A stretch of 21,454 bases of DNA, taken from contig JAQBYL010000012.1 of NCBI GenBank assembly GCA_027622495.1, positions 1 to 21,454 of the forward strand. The letters run 5' to 3'. Below are positions 13,815 through 21,454 of the stretch, in pieces; position 1 is the stretch's first letter; each line of letters starts with the position of its first letter. Both the position numbers and the translations under genes were made by a program. The notes below the pieces were generated by a model. That model worked only from the letters and a program-made list of their open reading frames with translations. It did not search any database and was not told where the DNA came from. Source of the stretch: Pseudomonadota bacterium (GTDB lineage: Bacteria > Pseudomonadota > Gammaproteobacteria > Pseudomonadales > Azotimanducaceae).

Positions 13815-14573
13815 ATGTCCACCTCGGTAGAGCCCACACCACGCGCCAAGCCCGGTCTGAAAAGTGCCGCGCAACGATCCGATAATCGATCCGATATCAG
13901 TGCTGCTCTTGCCGGTAAGGTCGCGGGTCACGAATGGCCTCGGTACATCGTTGTGGAAGGTCCGATCGGGGTGGGCAAAACAACTCTGGCAAACAAGTTA
14001 GCCGACACGCTGGCATACCCCCGCTTACTGGAACCGGTGGAAGACAACCCGTTTCTGCACCGTTTCTATCGTCAAGGCCGCCGTTTTGCTCTCCCAACCC
14101 AGCTCTATTTTCTGCTGCATCGCGCCGCCCAGGTTGCGCAACTCCCCGAGAATGATCTGGTCGGCCCTTTGCTGGTCGCCGACTTCCTGATCGAAAAAGA
14201 CCGCCTTTTCGCCGAGGCAACACTCGATGAAAACGAATTCGAACTGTATGAACAGATCCACGACAACCTGGCTCTGCACCCACCGAAACCCGATCTGGTG
14301 ATCTACCTGCAGGCTCCCGTGGGTGTGCTGATGGACCGCATCCGCAGCCGTGGTATCGATTTTGAGCAGAATATCGAAAGCCACTACCTGGAAAATCTGG
14401 CTAACGCCTATACCCGATTTTTTCACTTTTACGACGACGCGCCACTGCTTGTCGTGAACGCAACCGAGATCGACTTCGCCCACAACAGCGGTCACTTCGA
14501 GGCACTGCTTGACCAGATTCTTGCCATGGACGGTACGCGTCAGTACTTCAATCCGCACCCGACACTTCTGTAG
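13815..14573 (+). CDS. Deoxynucleoside kinase (dGK/dCK/dAK family)
   Basis: 252 residues from ATG 13815. The family phosphorylates deoxynucleosides to dNMPs in nucleotide salvage. The P-loop GPIGVGKTT is at 49-57, EPVEDNPFL (73-81) corresponds to the substrate-binding Glu region, and EKDRLFAE (127-134) is the DR-type motif of this family, followed by YLQAPVGVLMDRIRSRG (lid region with arginines). The start is uncertain: a TTG at 13758 overlaps the pcnB stop and would add 19 residues, and neither start has a clear ribosome site. In related genomes this gene accompanies folK and panB/panC between pcnB and pgi; here it alone occupies that interval. Substrate preference is not readable. Confidence 0.88.
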   Translation: MSTSVEPTPRAKPGLKSAAQRSDNRSDISAALAGKVAGHEWPRYIVVEGPIGVGKTTLANKLADTLAYPRLLEPVEDNPFLHRFYRQGRRFALPTQLYFLLHRAAQVAQLPENDLVGPLLVADFLIEKDRLFAEATLDENEFELYEQIHDNLALHPPKPDLVIYLQAPVGVLMDRIRSRGIDFEQNIESHYLENLANAYTRFFHFYDDAPLLVVNATEIDFAHNSGHFEALLDQILAMDGTRQYFNPHPTLL

Positions 14574-14618
14574 GACATGCGATACTTCTTCTAAAGGATC
14601 ACTGGCACCGAGGTAGTT

Positions 14619-16199
14619 TTGCGCGCATCCGATCTGAAAGCCTGGAAGGAACTGAGCCGCCTGGCACGCACAGTCCTTGATATACCGCTCACAGACCATA
14701 TCAATTCAGCGGCCCGCTTTGACGAGTTTGCCGTCACGGTCGGACCGGTGACCTTCGACTTTTCCAAACAGTACATCGACGCACCAACGCTTAAGGTATT
14801 GCTCAAGCTGGCTGAGGAACGCGATTGGAAGCGACGTACCAGCGCGCTTTTTACCGGTGATGTGGTAAACACAACCGAACACCGACCCGCCCTGCACACC
14901 GCCTTGCGTGCCCCTGCCAACGCTCAACCGCCTGCGATCGGAGATGTTGTGCATCGCGAACTGGTCCGAGCCAAGGCGTTTGCCAGCAGGATTATCAGTG
15001 GGGAATGGAAAGGCTCCAGCGGTCAAGCCATCACCGATGTTGTTCACATTGGAATTGGGGGCTCGCACCTGGGTCCGGAACTCGCCGTGACTGCCCTGGC
15101 CGACCATCACTGCAGTGCATTGAAGATGCACTTCGTTGCCAACGTGGATGGGTCGGCAATGGCCTGCGTGCTCCGCCATCTGAACCCGGAAACCACCCTG
15201 TTTGTGATTGTGTCGAAATCATTCACCACCCTTGAAACTGCGCAGAACGCCCAAGCCGCACGCAACTGGCTGGTCGAACGTACTGGCTCTCTTGAGGCAA
15301 TCAGCGCCCACTTTATCGCCGTTTCGAGCAACCTTGAGGCAACGGCAGATTTTGGCATCGCAGGTGAGAACACATTTGCCATCTGGGACTGGGTGGGTGG
15401 TCGATATTCCATGTGGTCTGCCGTCGGCATGCCGGTTCTTCTAGCGTTGGGACCTCAAGGGTTTCAGGCTCTGCTTGACGGCGCTCACGAGATGGATGAG
15501 CACTTTCGCAAAAGCCCGGCAGAACATAACGCGCCGCTTCTGGCGGCTGTGTTCGCGATCTGGAACTACAATTTTCTCGGCATCAACAATCATGCCGTGT
15601 TGCCCTACGATCAACGTCTGCGCCTGCTGCCAAATTACCTTCAGCAGCTCGAAACCGAAAGCAATGGCAAACGGGTTCAACACGATGGTTCACCCGTCGG
15701 TGTGCATACCATGGCCATTCTCTGGGGAGGGGATGGAACCACCGGGCAGCACGCATACCACCAGCTTCTGCACCAGGGAACCCGGGCTTACACCGCAGAC
15801 TTTATTGTCGCTGCCCGTCCTGATCACGACAGGCCAGATGCACATCGCTGGCTGATCGCCAACTGCCTGGCTCAGAGTCAGGCCATGGCAGTGGGTGCAC
15901 GCACCGACGACCCGCACAAAACGGTTCCCGGCAACCACCCCACAACAACCATTGTCCTCGATCATCTGTCGCCGCGCAGTCTCGGTAACCTGCTCGCCTT
16001 CTACGAACACCAGGTTTTTTGCCAGGGCCTCATCTGGGACATAAACTCATTCGACCAATGGGGTGTGGAGCTGGGGAAGAAGCTCGCCGATGGGCTGTTC
16101 GCCAAACTGGCTGACGACCCACGCGTTGGCGAAGATGCCTCCACCCAGGGTCTGCTTGACCACTTTCACGCCGAACTTAAAGCCCGGAAAGAGAACTGA
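14619..16199 (+). CDS. pgi: Glucose-6-phosphate isomerase
   Basis: 526 residues, shorter than the roughly 550 of E. coli Pgi but complete. It interconverts glucose-6-phosphate and fructose-6-phosphate. Seen: DVVHIGIGGSHLGP (140-153), VSKSFTTLET (198-207) binding phosphate, DWVGGRYSMWSAVG (257-270), QHAYHQLLHQGT with the ring-opening His (H385), and a C-terminal INSFDQWGVELGKKL. The stretch that is WGEPGTNGQH in E. coli is W369-GGDGTTGQH here, placing Gly at the position of the catalytic base Glu with Asp next to it. The TTG start at 14619 is supported by GAGG five bases upstream. The stop overlaps the acs ATG by one base (TGATG). Confidence 0.95.
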   Translation: MRASDLKAWKELSRLARTVLDIPLTDHINSAARFDEFAVTVGPVTFDFSKQYIDAPTLKVLLKLAEERDWKRRTSALFTGDVVNTTEHRPALHTALRAPANAQPPAIGDVVHRELVRAKAFASRIISGEWKGSSGQAITDVVHIGIGGSHLGPELAVTALADHHCSALKMHFVANVDGSAMACVLRHLNPETTLFVIVSKSFTTLETAQNAQAARNWLVERTGSLEAISAHFIAVSSNLEATADFGIAGENTFAIWDWVGGRYSMWSAVGMPVLLALGPQGFQALLDGAHEMDEHFRKSPAEHNAPLLAAVFAIWNYNFLGINNHAVLPYDQRLRLLPNYLQQLETESNGKRVQHDGSPVGVHTMAILWGGDGTTGQHAYHQLLHQGTRAYTADFIVAARPDHDRPDAHRWLIANCLAQSQAMAVGARTDDPHKTVPGNHPTTTIVLDHLSPRSLGNLLAFYEHQVFCQGLIWDINSFDQWGVELGKKLADGLFAKLADDPRVGEDASTQGLLDHFHAELKARKEN

Positions 16200-18136
16200 T
16201 GACCACCTATCCCGTGAGTACAGATACTGCCGCTTCCAGCCTGATTGACGATGCCAGATACCTGAGCATGTATGCCCATTCGATCACCGATCCGAACGGG
16301 TTCTGGGCTGAGCAGGCAGAGACCTTCATCGACTGGTACACGCCGTGGACGAACGTCAGCCACGCAGATTTCATCAACGGTGAATTCCGCTGGTTTGAAG
16401 GTGCAAAGTTGAACGCAAGCGCTAACTGTATCGACCGTCACCTGGCGAAGCGTGGTGACGCGGTTGCGATCATCTGGGAAGGCGATGATCCGGCCGACAG
16501 TGCAAGCATTACCTACCAGCAGCTCAGTGACAGCGTCTGTCAGCTGGCAAATGGCCTCAAGGCTCGAGGTGTGCGAAAGGGTGACCGCGTGTGCATCTAC
16601 ATGCCGATGGTGCCGGAGGCTGCATACGCCATGCTCGCCTGTGCCCGGATCGGCGCAATTCACTCCGTTGTGTTTGGCGGTTTTTCGCCGCAGTCATTGT
16701 CTGACCGCATCCTCGACTCCGACTGTCGTGTGGTTATTACCGCAGATGAAGGCATTCGTGGTGGACGCAGCGTAGCGCTCAAGGCCAACACGGACACTGC
16801 CCTGGCAAAATGTCCTGACGTGCATACCGTCGTGACCGTTCGCCGGACCGGGGCAGACGTGGCATGGGATCCTGCAAGGGACATTTATTACGACGACCTG
16901 GTGAGCGGACAGGCAAACGTTTGCGAACCGGAACAGATGGATTCAGAGGATCCTCTGTTCATTCTGTACACATCCGGATCAACCGGTAAGCCCAAAGGCG
17001 TGCTGCACACCACTGGCGGCTACCTGCTGCAGGCCGCCATGACCCACCGGTATGTGTTCGACTATCACGATGGTGACATTTACTGGTGCACGGCCGATGT
17101 CGGGTGGATCACCGGGCACAGTTACATTGTGTACGGACCGCTCACCAACGGCGCGACTACACTGATGTTCGAAGGCGTTCCCACCTATCCCAGCGCCTCC
17201 CGTTGCTGGGAGGTCATCGACAAACACAAGGTCAACATATTTTACACAGCGCCCACCGCTCTGCGGCAACTGATGGGGCAGGGAAATGATTTCGTGACCA
17301 GAACATCCCGCGCCTCGCTGAAGTTGTTGGGGTCGGTCGGCGAACCGATCAACCCGGAAGCCTGGGAGTGGTATTACCACGTGGTGGGCGACGGTCGCTG
17401 CCCGATTGTTGACACCTGGTGGCAGACTGAAACCGGCGGCATTATGATTACCCCTCTGCCAGGTGCTACAGCGCTCAAGCCGGGAAGTGCAACCCGGCCG
17501 TTTTTTGGTGTGCAGCCAGCTCTGGTCGACACCGAAGGCAACGTCATCAACGAGACCGAAGCCAGCGGAAACCTGGTTATAACCAGTAGCTGGCCTGGCC
17601 AGATCAGAACTGTGTATGGCGATCATGAGCGCATGATCACCACCTACTACTCCACCTACAAAGGTTTCTACTTCACTGGTGACGGAGCACGACGCGACGC
17701 CGATGGCTACTACTGGATAACCGGTCGCGTCGATGATGTTATGAACGTATCCGGCCACCGCATAGGGACTGCGGAAGTCGAAAGTGCCCTGGTTCTGCAC
17801 GAGGCAGTGGCGGAGGCCGCTGTCGTAGGCTTTCCACATGATGTCAAAGGCGAAGCGATCTATGCCTATGTCACCCTGATGGCTGGTGACAATCATGACC
17901 CTGAGCGGCTGAAAACCGAACTCAACAATCTGGTTCGCCAGGAGATCGGTTCGTTCGCCAAGCCGGAAGTCATTCAGTGGGCACCTGGTCTGCCGAAAAC
18001 CCGTTCTGGCAAGATCATGCGCCGTATCCTCCGTAAGATCGCAGCTGATGAGTTGGACAACCTGGGTGATACGTCCACCCTCGCGGATCCATCGGTTGTG
18101 GACGACCTTGTTAAAAACCGGGAGAACAGATCTTGA
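16199..18136 (+). CDS. acs: Acetyl-CoA synthetase (AMP-forming)
   Basis: 645 residues, normal for Acs. It activates acetate to acetyl-CoA through acetyl-AMP. Motifs: the P-loop-like YTSGSTGKPKG (257-267), the adenylate motif VDTWWQTETGG with W408 of the WWQTE motif that narrows the acyl pocket to acetate, STYKGFYFTGDGARRDADGY, the VSGHRIGTAEVES hinge region, and the C-terminal PKTRSGKIMRR with K605, the lysine used in adenylation and the site of regulatory acetylation in this family. Propionyl-CoA synthetase is less likely, given the WWQTETGG form and the conserved Acs length. It is translationally linked to pgi (TGATG) and to the downstream oxidoreductase (four-base overlap). Confidence 0.95.
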   Translation: MTTYPVSTDTAASSLIDDARYLSMYAHSITDPNGFWAEQAETFIDWYTPWTNVSHADFINGEFRWFEGAKLNASANCIDRHLAKRGDAVAIIWEGDDPADSASITYQQLSDSVCQLANGLKARGVRKGDRVCIYMPMVPEAAYAMLACARIGAIHSVVFGGFSPQSLSDRILDSDCRVVITADEGIRGGRSVALKANTDTALAKCPDVHTVVTVRRTGADVAWDPARDIYYDDLVSGQANVCEPEQMDSEDPLFILYTSGSTGKPKGVLHTTGGYLLQAAMTHRYVFDYHDGDIYWCTADVGWITGHSYIVYGPLTNGATTLMFEGVPTYPSASRCWEVIDKHKVNIFYTAPTALRQLMGQGNDFVTRTSRASLKLLGSVGEPINPEAWEWYYHVVGDGRCPIVDTWWQTETGGIMITPLPGATALKPGSATRPFFGVQPALVDTEGNVINETEASGNLVITSSWPGQIRTVYGDHERMITTYYSTYKGFYFTGDGARRDADGYYWITGRVDDVMNVSGHRIGTAEVESALVLHEAVAEAAVVGFPHDVKGEAIYAYVTLMAGDNHDPERLKTELNNLVRQEIGSFAKPEVIQWAPGLPKTRSGKIMRRILRKIAADELDNLGDTSTLADPSVVDDLVKNRENRS

Positions 18137-18972
18137 AAATTGGCCTGTTTCCGTTCTTAACTGATTACACCATCGGTATCGCTGATCTGGCAGTTGAAGC
18201 TGAAGCACGCGGCTTTGATTCAATCTGGTTGCCTGAACACACCCACATACCGGCCTCCAGGCAGACCGCCTATCCAGGCGGGGGAGACCTGCCCAAAGAA
18301 TACAGCCACACGCTTGATCCGTTCGTCGCATTGGGATGCGCCGCGGCAGTGACCGAAAAGCTGCTGCTGGCTACCGGCATCTGCCTTGCCATCGAACATC
18401 AGGCAATCACCCTGGCCAAGACCGTTGCTACCCTGGATCACATCTCCAATGGTCGCGTTATGCTCGGCCTGGGTGCCGGTTGGAATCGAGAAGAAATGGA
18501 AAACCACGGCACCGCCTACGCCGATCGATTTAAAAAGCTCGAGGAGCAGATGCAGGCTCTGCGGACCATCTGGACGGAGCCCGAAGCCTCATTCAACGGC
18601 CGCTTTGAAAAATTCGAATCGATCTGGTCGTGGCCCAAACCGATCAGACAGCCTCACCCACCCTTGATTCTGGGTGGCGAAACAGACCATACGTTGAAGC
18701 GGATTGTGAAGTACGGAAACGGCTGGCTGCCGCGATCCATGAATGCCGAGCGGGTGATTGCGGGTATAACAAAATTGGATCGATACGCAAAAGAAGCGGG
18801 TCGCGATCCGGCATCCATATCGGTCAGTGCCTTCGCGGTCCGGCCAAAAGCGGAAGTGGTAGACCAGTTCCGGGACACCCGTGCAGAACGGGTCATCCTG
18901 ATGGTTCCGCCTCGAGGTCGAGACGAAACCCTGGCACGTCTCGACAGATACACAGACTTCATCCGCAGCTGA
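18133..18972 (+). CDS. LLM-class (luciferase-like) flavin/F420-dependent oxidoreductase
   Basis: 279 residues with a single TIM-barrel of the bacterial luciferase superfamily. Landmarks are DLAVEAEARGFDSIWLPEH (18-36), GICLAIEHQAI, the strongly conserved SNGRVMLGLGAGWNREE (about 105-121), and HPPLILGG followed by a KYGNGWLPRS segment. The combination resembles the TIGR03619-type subgroup, often annotated as F420-dependent, but most proteobacteria use FMN and nothing here proves F420. The substrate is unknown. The start is TTG 18133, overlapping the acs stop (TTGA), with GGAG eight bases upstream. As the last gene of the pgi-acs unit it may act on a small organic acid or aldehyde, but that is only inferred. 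Confidence 0.85.
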   Translation: MKIGLFPFLTDYTIGIADLAVEAEARGFDSIWLPEHTHIPASRQTAYPGGGDLPKEYSHTLDPFVALGCAAAVTEKLLLATGICLAIEHQAITLAKTVATLDHISNGRVMLGLGAGWNREEMENHGTAYADRFKKLEEQMQALRTIWTEPEASFNGRFEKFESIWSWPKPIRQPHPPLILGGETDHTLKRIVKYGNGWLPRSMNAERVIAGITKLDRYAKEAGRDPASISVSAFAVRPKAEVVDQFRDTRAERVILMVPPRGRDETLARLDRYTDFIRS

Positions 18973-18987
18973 AGCAGGCGGACTATC

Positions 18988-19013
18988 AGGCCCCGACGAT
19001 CATGTCAGGGCCT
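18988..19013. terminator. Probable bidirectional terminator hairpin
   Basis: AGGCCC (18988-18993) pairs with GGGCCT (19008-19013), and within it GAC (18995-18997) pairs with GTC (19004-19006) around GATCAT, giving about nine pairs with one mismatch. It lies between convergent oxidoreductase and pnp genes, with only TTTCGTCT on the plus-strand side and no T-run on the minus-strand side, so termination may be weak or Rho-aided. Confidence 0.5.
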
Positions 19014-19038
19014 TTCGTCTGGAAACGCCCGTCGCCGT

Positions 19039-21144
19039 TCAGGCGCTTTCGGCAGCACTCTCGGTGTGGCGTTCCACGTCTTTCATCGACAGCTTGATCC
19101 GACCACGCTGGTCAACATCCAGAACCACCACGTCAACCATCTGACCTTCTTTAAGATAGTCGGTCACGGTCTCGACACGTTCCTGCGCAATCTGCGAGAT
19201 ATGCAACAGGCCGTCCTTGCCGGGAAGGATGTTAATGAAGGCGCCAAAGTCGACAATCCGCTCTACCTTGCCGTGGTAGATTCTGCCGATCTCGGCTTCG
19301 GCTGTGATCTCCTGAACCATGGCCACAGCAGCCTGCATTGCAGACTTGTCTGCAGCGTAGATCCGAACACTGCCATCATCTTCGATGTCGACCTGTGCAC
19401 CGGTTGCATCAACAATGCCACGGATCGTCGCACCGCCTTTGCCGATCACATCGCGGATCTTGTCGGGATGCACGTTGATGACCGTCATGGCAGGCGCATT
19501 TTCCGACAGGGATTCGCGTGATTCCGAGATCACCTTGTTCATCTCACCAAGGATGTGGATGCGGGCTTCGTTCGCCTGCTGCAGAGCCACTTCCATGATT
19601 TCGTCGGTGATGCCCTGGATTTTAATGTCCATCTGCAACGCCGTCACACCATTGGCGGTACCAGCAACTTTGAAGTCCATATCGCCGAGGTGATCTTCGT
19701 CGCCGAGGATATCGGTCAGTACAGCGTACTTGTTACCTTCCTTGACCAGACCCATCGCCACACCGGCAACCGGTGCTTTGATCTTTACGCCAGCATCCAT
19801 GAGGGCAAGCGATGATCCACACACACTGGCCATCGAACTCGAACCGTTCGACTCAGTGATCTCTGAAACCAGCCGGATTGTGTAAGGAAAATCTTCTTCC
19901 TTCGGCATCACAGCCTGGATACCTCGGCGGGCAAGCCGGCCGTGGCCAATCTCGCGGCGCTTGGGACCGCCCATGAAGCCTGCCTCACCAACGCTGTAGG
20001 GAGGAAAGTTGTAGTGCAGCATTAGGCCGTCTTTGTATGACCCTTCAAGAGCATCAATCAGCGCTGCATCGCGCAAGGTACCCAGTGTGACGACCACAAT
20101 CGCCTGTGTCTCACCGCGGGTAAACAGCGCCGAGCCGTGCGTTTTAGGCAGCACGCCGACTTGAACTTCGATTGGACGCACCGTGCGAAGATCCCGTCCG
20201 TCGATACGGGGTTCACCATTCAACACACGCTGACGCACCAGGTCTTTCTCGACCTTCGAAAACATGTCAGCAACGTCATCAGCGGCGTGGGTATCACCAC
20301 TCAGCTTGGCCACGATCTCACGGCGCAGATCGCCAACTGCGTTCTGACGATCAAGTTTGTTTGTCACCCGATAAGCATCACCGAGTTGCGCCTTGACGCC
20401 GTCACGGACCGCACTCAGAAGCGTCTGGTCTACCTCTTCAGGCTTCCAGTCCCAACGGGGTTCACCGGTCGATTCTGCAAACTCTTTGATCGCCCTGATG
20501 ACTACCTGCATTTCCTGGTGAGCAAACAGCACCGCACCCAGCATTTCGTCTTCGTGCAGTTCTTTGGCTTCAGATTCGACCATGAGGACTGCGGATTCGG
20601 TACCAGCAACCACCATGTTCAATTCTGATTCCTGCAATGTGGAATACGCCGGGTTGAGCAGATATTCACCCTCACGATAACCCACACGTGCAGCGCCGAT
20701 CGGGCCGTCGAAGGGAATACCGGAAATCGAAAGTGCAGCGGAAGTGCCGATCAAAGCGGCCACATCCGGATCATGATCCTTGTCTGCAGACATGACGGTA
20801 GCGATCACCTGCACCTCGTTCATGAAGCCTTTAGGAAACAGCGGCCGAATGGGTCGGTCGATCAGGCGGCAGGTCAGCGTTTCTTTCTCGGAAGGCCGTC
20901 CTTCACGACGGAAGAAGCCACCTGGAATCTTGCCGGCCGCGTAGGTCTTTTCCTGATAGTTGACCGTCAGTGGAAAGAAGTCCTGACCCGCACGGGCCGA
21001 CTTCATCCCCACCACTGTGGTCAGAACCACGGTATTGCCAATAGTAACCAGGACCGCACCGGTTGCCTGGCGGGCAATTCGGCCAGTTTCCATACGGACT
21101 GTATCGCTACCGTATTGGAATTCTTTAACAATGGGATTTAACAT
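19039..21144 (-). CDS. pnp: Polyribonucleotide nucleotidyltransferase (PNPase)
   Basis: 701 residues, full length. PNPase degrades RNA 3' to 5' by phosphorolysis and is a degradosome component in gammaproteobacteria. Two RNase PH-like halves are separated by an alpha-helical domain (about 215-310). The first half has GGFFRREGRPSEKE (75-88). The second holds the phosphate site GSSSMASVCGSSLALMDAG (434-452) and the metal-binding acidic cluster GDEDHLGDMD (481-490). A KH domain (about 553-612, VIGKGGATIR) and an S1 domain (about 619-687, DFGAFINILPGKDGLLHIS) follow. The ATG at 21144-21142 has GGAG just upstream. It follows rpsO after 43 bases; substrates here would include tails made by PcnB encoded in the same window. 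Confidence 0.97.
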   Translation of the reverse strand: MLNPIVKEFQYGSDTVRMETGRIARQATGAVLVTIGNTVVLTTVVGMKSARAGQDFFPLTVNYQEKTYAAGKIPGGFFRREGRPSEKETLTCRLIDRPIRPLFPKGFMNEVQVIATVMSADKDHDPDVAALIGTSAALSISGIPFDGPIGAARVGYREGEYLLNPAYSTLQESELNMVVAGTESAVLMVESEAKELHEDEMLGAVLFAHQEMQVVIRAIKEFAESTGEPRWDWKPEEVDQTLLSAVRDGVKAQLGDAYRVTNKLDRQNAVGDLRREIVAKLSGDTHAADDVADMFSKVEKDLVRQRVLNGEPRIDGRDLRTVRPIEVQVGVLPKTHGSALFTRGETQAIVVVTLGTLRDAALIDALEGSYKDGLMLHYNFPPYSVGEAGFMGGPKRREIGHGRLARRGIQAVMPKEEDFPYTIRLVSEITESNGSSSMASVCGSSLALMDAGVKIKAPVAGVAMGLVKEGNKYAVLTDILGDEDHLGDMDFKVAGTANGVTALQMDIKIQGITDEIMEVALQQANEARIHILGEMNKVISESRESLSENAPAMTVINVHPDKIRDVIGKGGATIRGIVDATGAQVDIEDDGSVRIYAADKSAMQAAVAMVQEITAEAEIGRIYHGKVERIVDFGAFINILPGKDGLLHISQIAQERVETVTDYLKEGQMVDVVVLDVDQRGRIKLSMKDVERHTESAAESA

Positions 21145-21187
21145 AATTTCTCCGTTCGACGCATCAAACGTCTATTTCTTTCCATCA

Positions 21188-21454
21188 CTATCGACGCAGG
21201 CTCAAGCGGCCAATCAAAGTCGTATAGCGTGATGCGTTCTTGTCCTTTAAATAATCGAGCAACTTACGACGCTGGTTCACCATTCGAATCAAACCTCTAC
21301 GGGAATGGTGGTCTTTCTTGTGCGCGCGAAAGTGCCCCTGTAATGCATTGATGTTATGCGTGAGCAGGGCAATCTGTACTTCAGGTGACCCTGTATCTTT
21401 CTCTTCTGTCTGATATTCCTTAATAATCTCTGCTTTAGTTACGGCATTCAGCGC
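21188..21454 (-). CDS. rpsO: 30S ribosomal protein S15 (lacks only the initiator codon)
   Basis: The minus strand is open from the right edge to TAG at 21190-21188, giving 88 codons. E. coli S15 has 89 including Met, so only the start codon lies beyond the window. The sequence is unmistakable: DTGSPEVQIALLT, LQGHFRAHKKDHHSRRGL, MVNQRRKLLDYL and the terminal LIGRLSLRR. S15 binds 16S rRNA early in assembly of the 30S platform. The rpsO-pnp order is conserved widely. The 43-base gap to pnp contains only a weak 4-bp stem, unlike the long RNase III-processed leader hairpin of E. coli pnp, unless that lies inside the rpsO end. Confidence 0.96.
   Translation of the reverse strand, partial: ALNAVTKAEIIKEYQTEEKDTGSPEVQIALLTHNINALQGHFRAHKKDHHSRRGLIRMVNQRRKLLDYLKDKNASRYTTLIGRLSLRR

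Noticed and set aside
16979..18331. 450-residue open frame on the minus strand opposite acs
   Set aside because: Lies antisense to a complete acetyl-CoA synthetase with all motifs; no domain, no ribosome site, and composition typical of the reverse of a GC-biased gene.
21145..21187. pnp leader hairpin like the E. coli RNase III site
   Set aside because: Only a 4-bp GACG/CGTC stem is present in the 43-base spacer, too weak to call.

Overview
The window looks like core chromosome of a gammaproteobacterium of moderately high GC. It has dense operons, typical gammaproteobacterial proteins (ErpA, DksA, GluQ, PcnB, SfsA, HemL, PNPase, S15), and a gene order that, from memory, resembles two Pseudomonas neighbourhoods: M23 peptidase-anmK-erpA, and aminotransferase/dksA-gluQ-(cbrA-cbrB)-pcnB-(folK-panBCD)-pgi-acs followed by pnp-rpsO. 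The genus cannot be named from the sequence. I see no phage, insertion sequence, CRISPR array, tRNA or rRNA gene.

Layout. 1-1272 (+): tail of an M23 murein peptidase, then anmK (anhydromuramic acid kinase), which is cell-wall turnover and recycling. 1273-1569: non-coding, with 7- and 8-base tandem repeats and a roughly 180-base imperfect palindrome. 1570-3132 (-): a coiled-coil inner-membrane protein (DUF6776-like), a bactofilin and erpA (Fe-S carrier); a 9-bp inverted repeat lies between bactofilin and erpA. 3177-6634 (+): ClC-type chloride channel/antiporter, hemJ and hemL, packed with overlaps or abutting codons. 6667-7653 (+): a PfkB/adenosine-kinase-like sugar kinase, convergent with a (-) pair, sfsA and a class I/II aminotransferase (7646-9519). 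The aminotransferase is divergent from dksA, and the 171-base spacer holds several small palindromes.

9691-18972 (+): a long collinear run, dksA, gluQ, an unusual AAA+ sigma-54-activator-like regulator, pcnB, a deoxynucleoside kinase, pgi, acetyl-CoA synthetase and an LLM-class oxidoreductase. It combines stringent-response and RNA/tRNA functions with nucleoside salvage and central carbon entry. 18988-19013 is a hairpin between convergent genes. 19039-21454 (-): pnp and rpsO, the latter complete except for its initiator codon.

The most notable item is the regulator at 11109-12434. It sits where CbrB lies in Pseudomonas, but no CbrA-type kinase is present. Its receiver domain lacks the phospho-acceptor Asp and the conserved Lys, and its AAA+ domain has GSLRHS where sigma-54 activators carry GAFTGA. 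This suggests a repurposed regulator that may not act through sigma-54. Other points of interest are the intergenic palindrome, an in-frame 15-bp tandem repeat in pcnB, a non-canonical catalytic-base motif in Pgi, and the absence of folK/panBCD from a locus that usually holds them.
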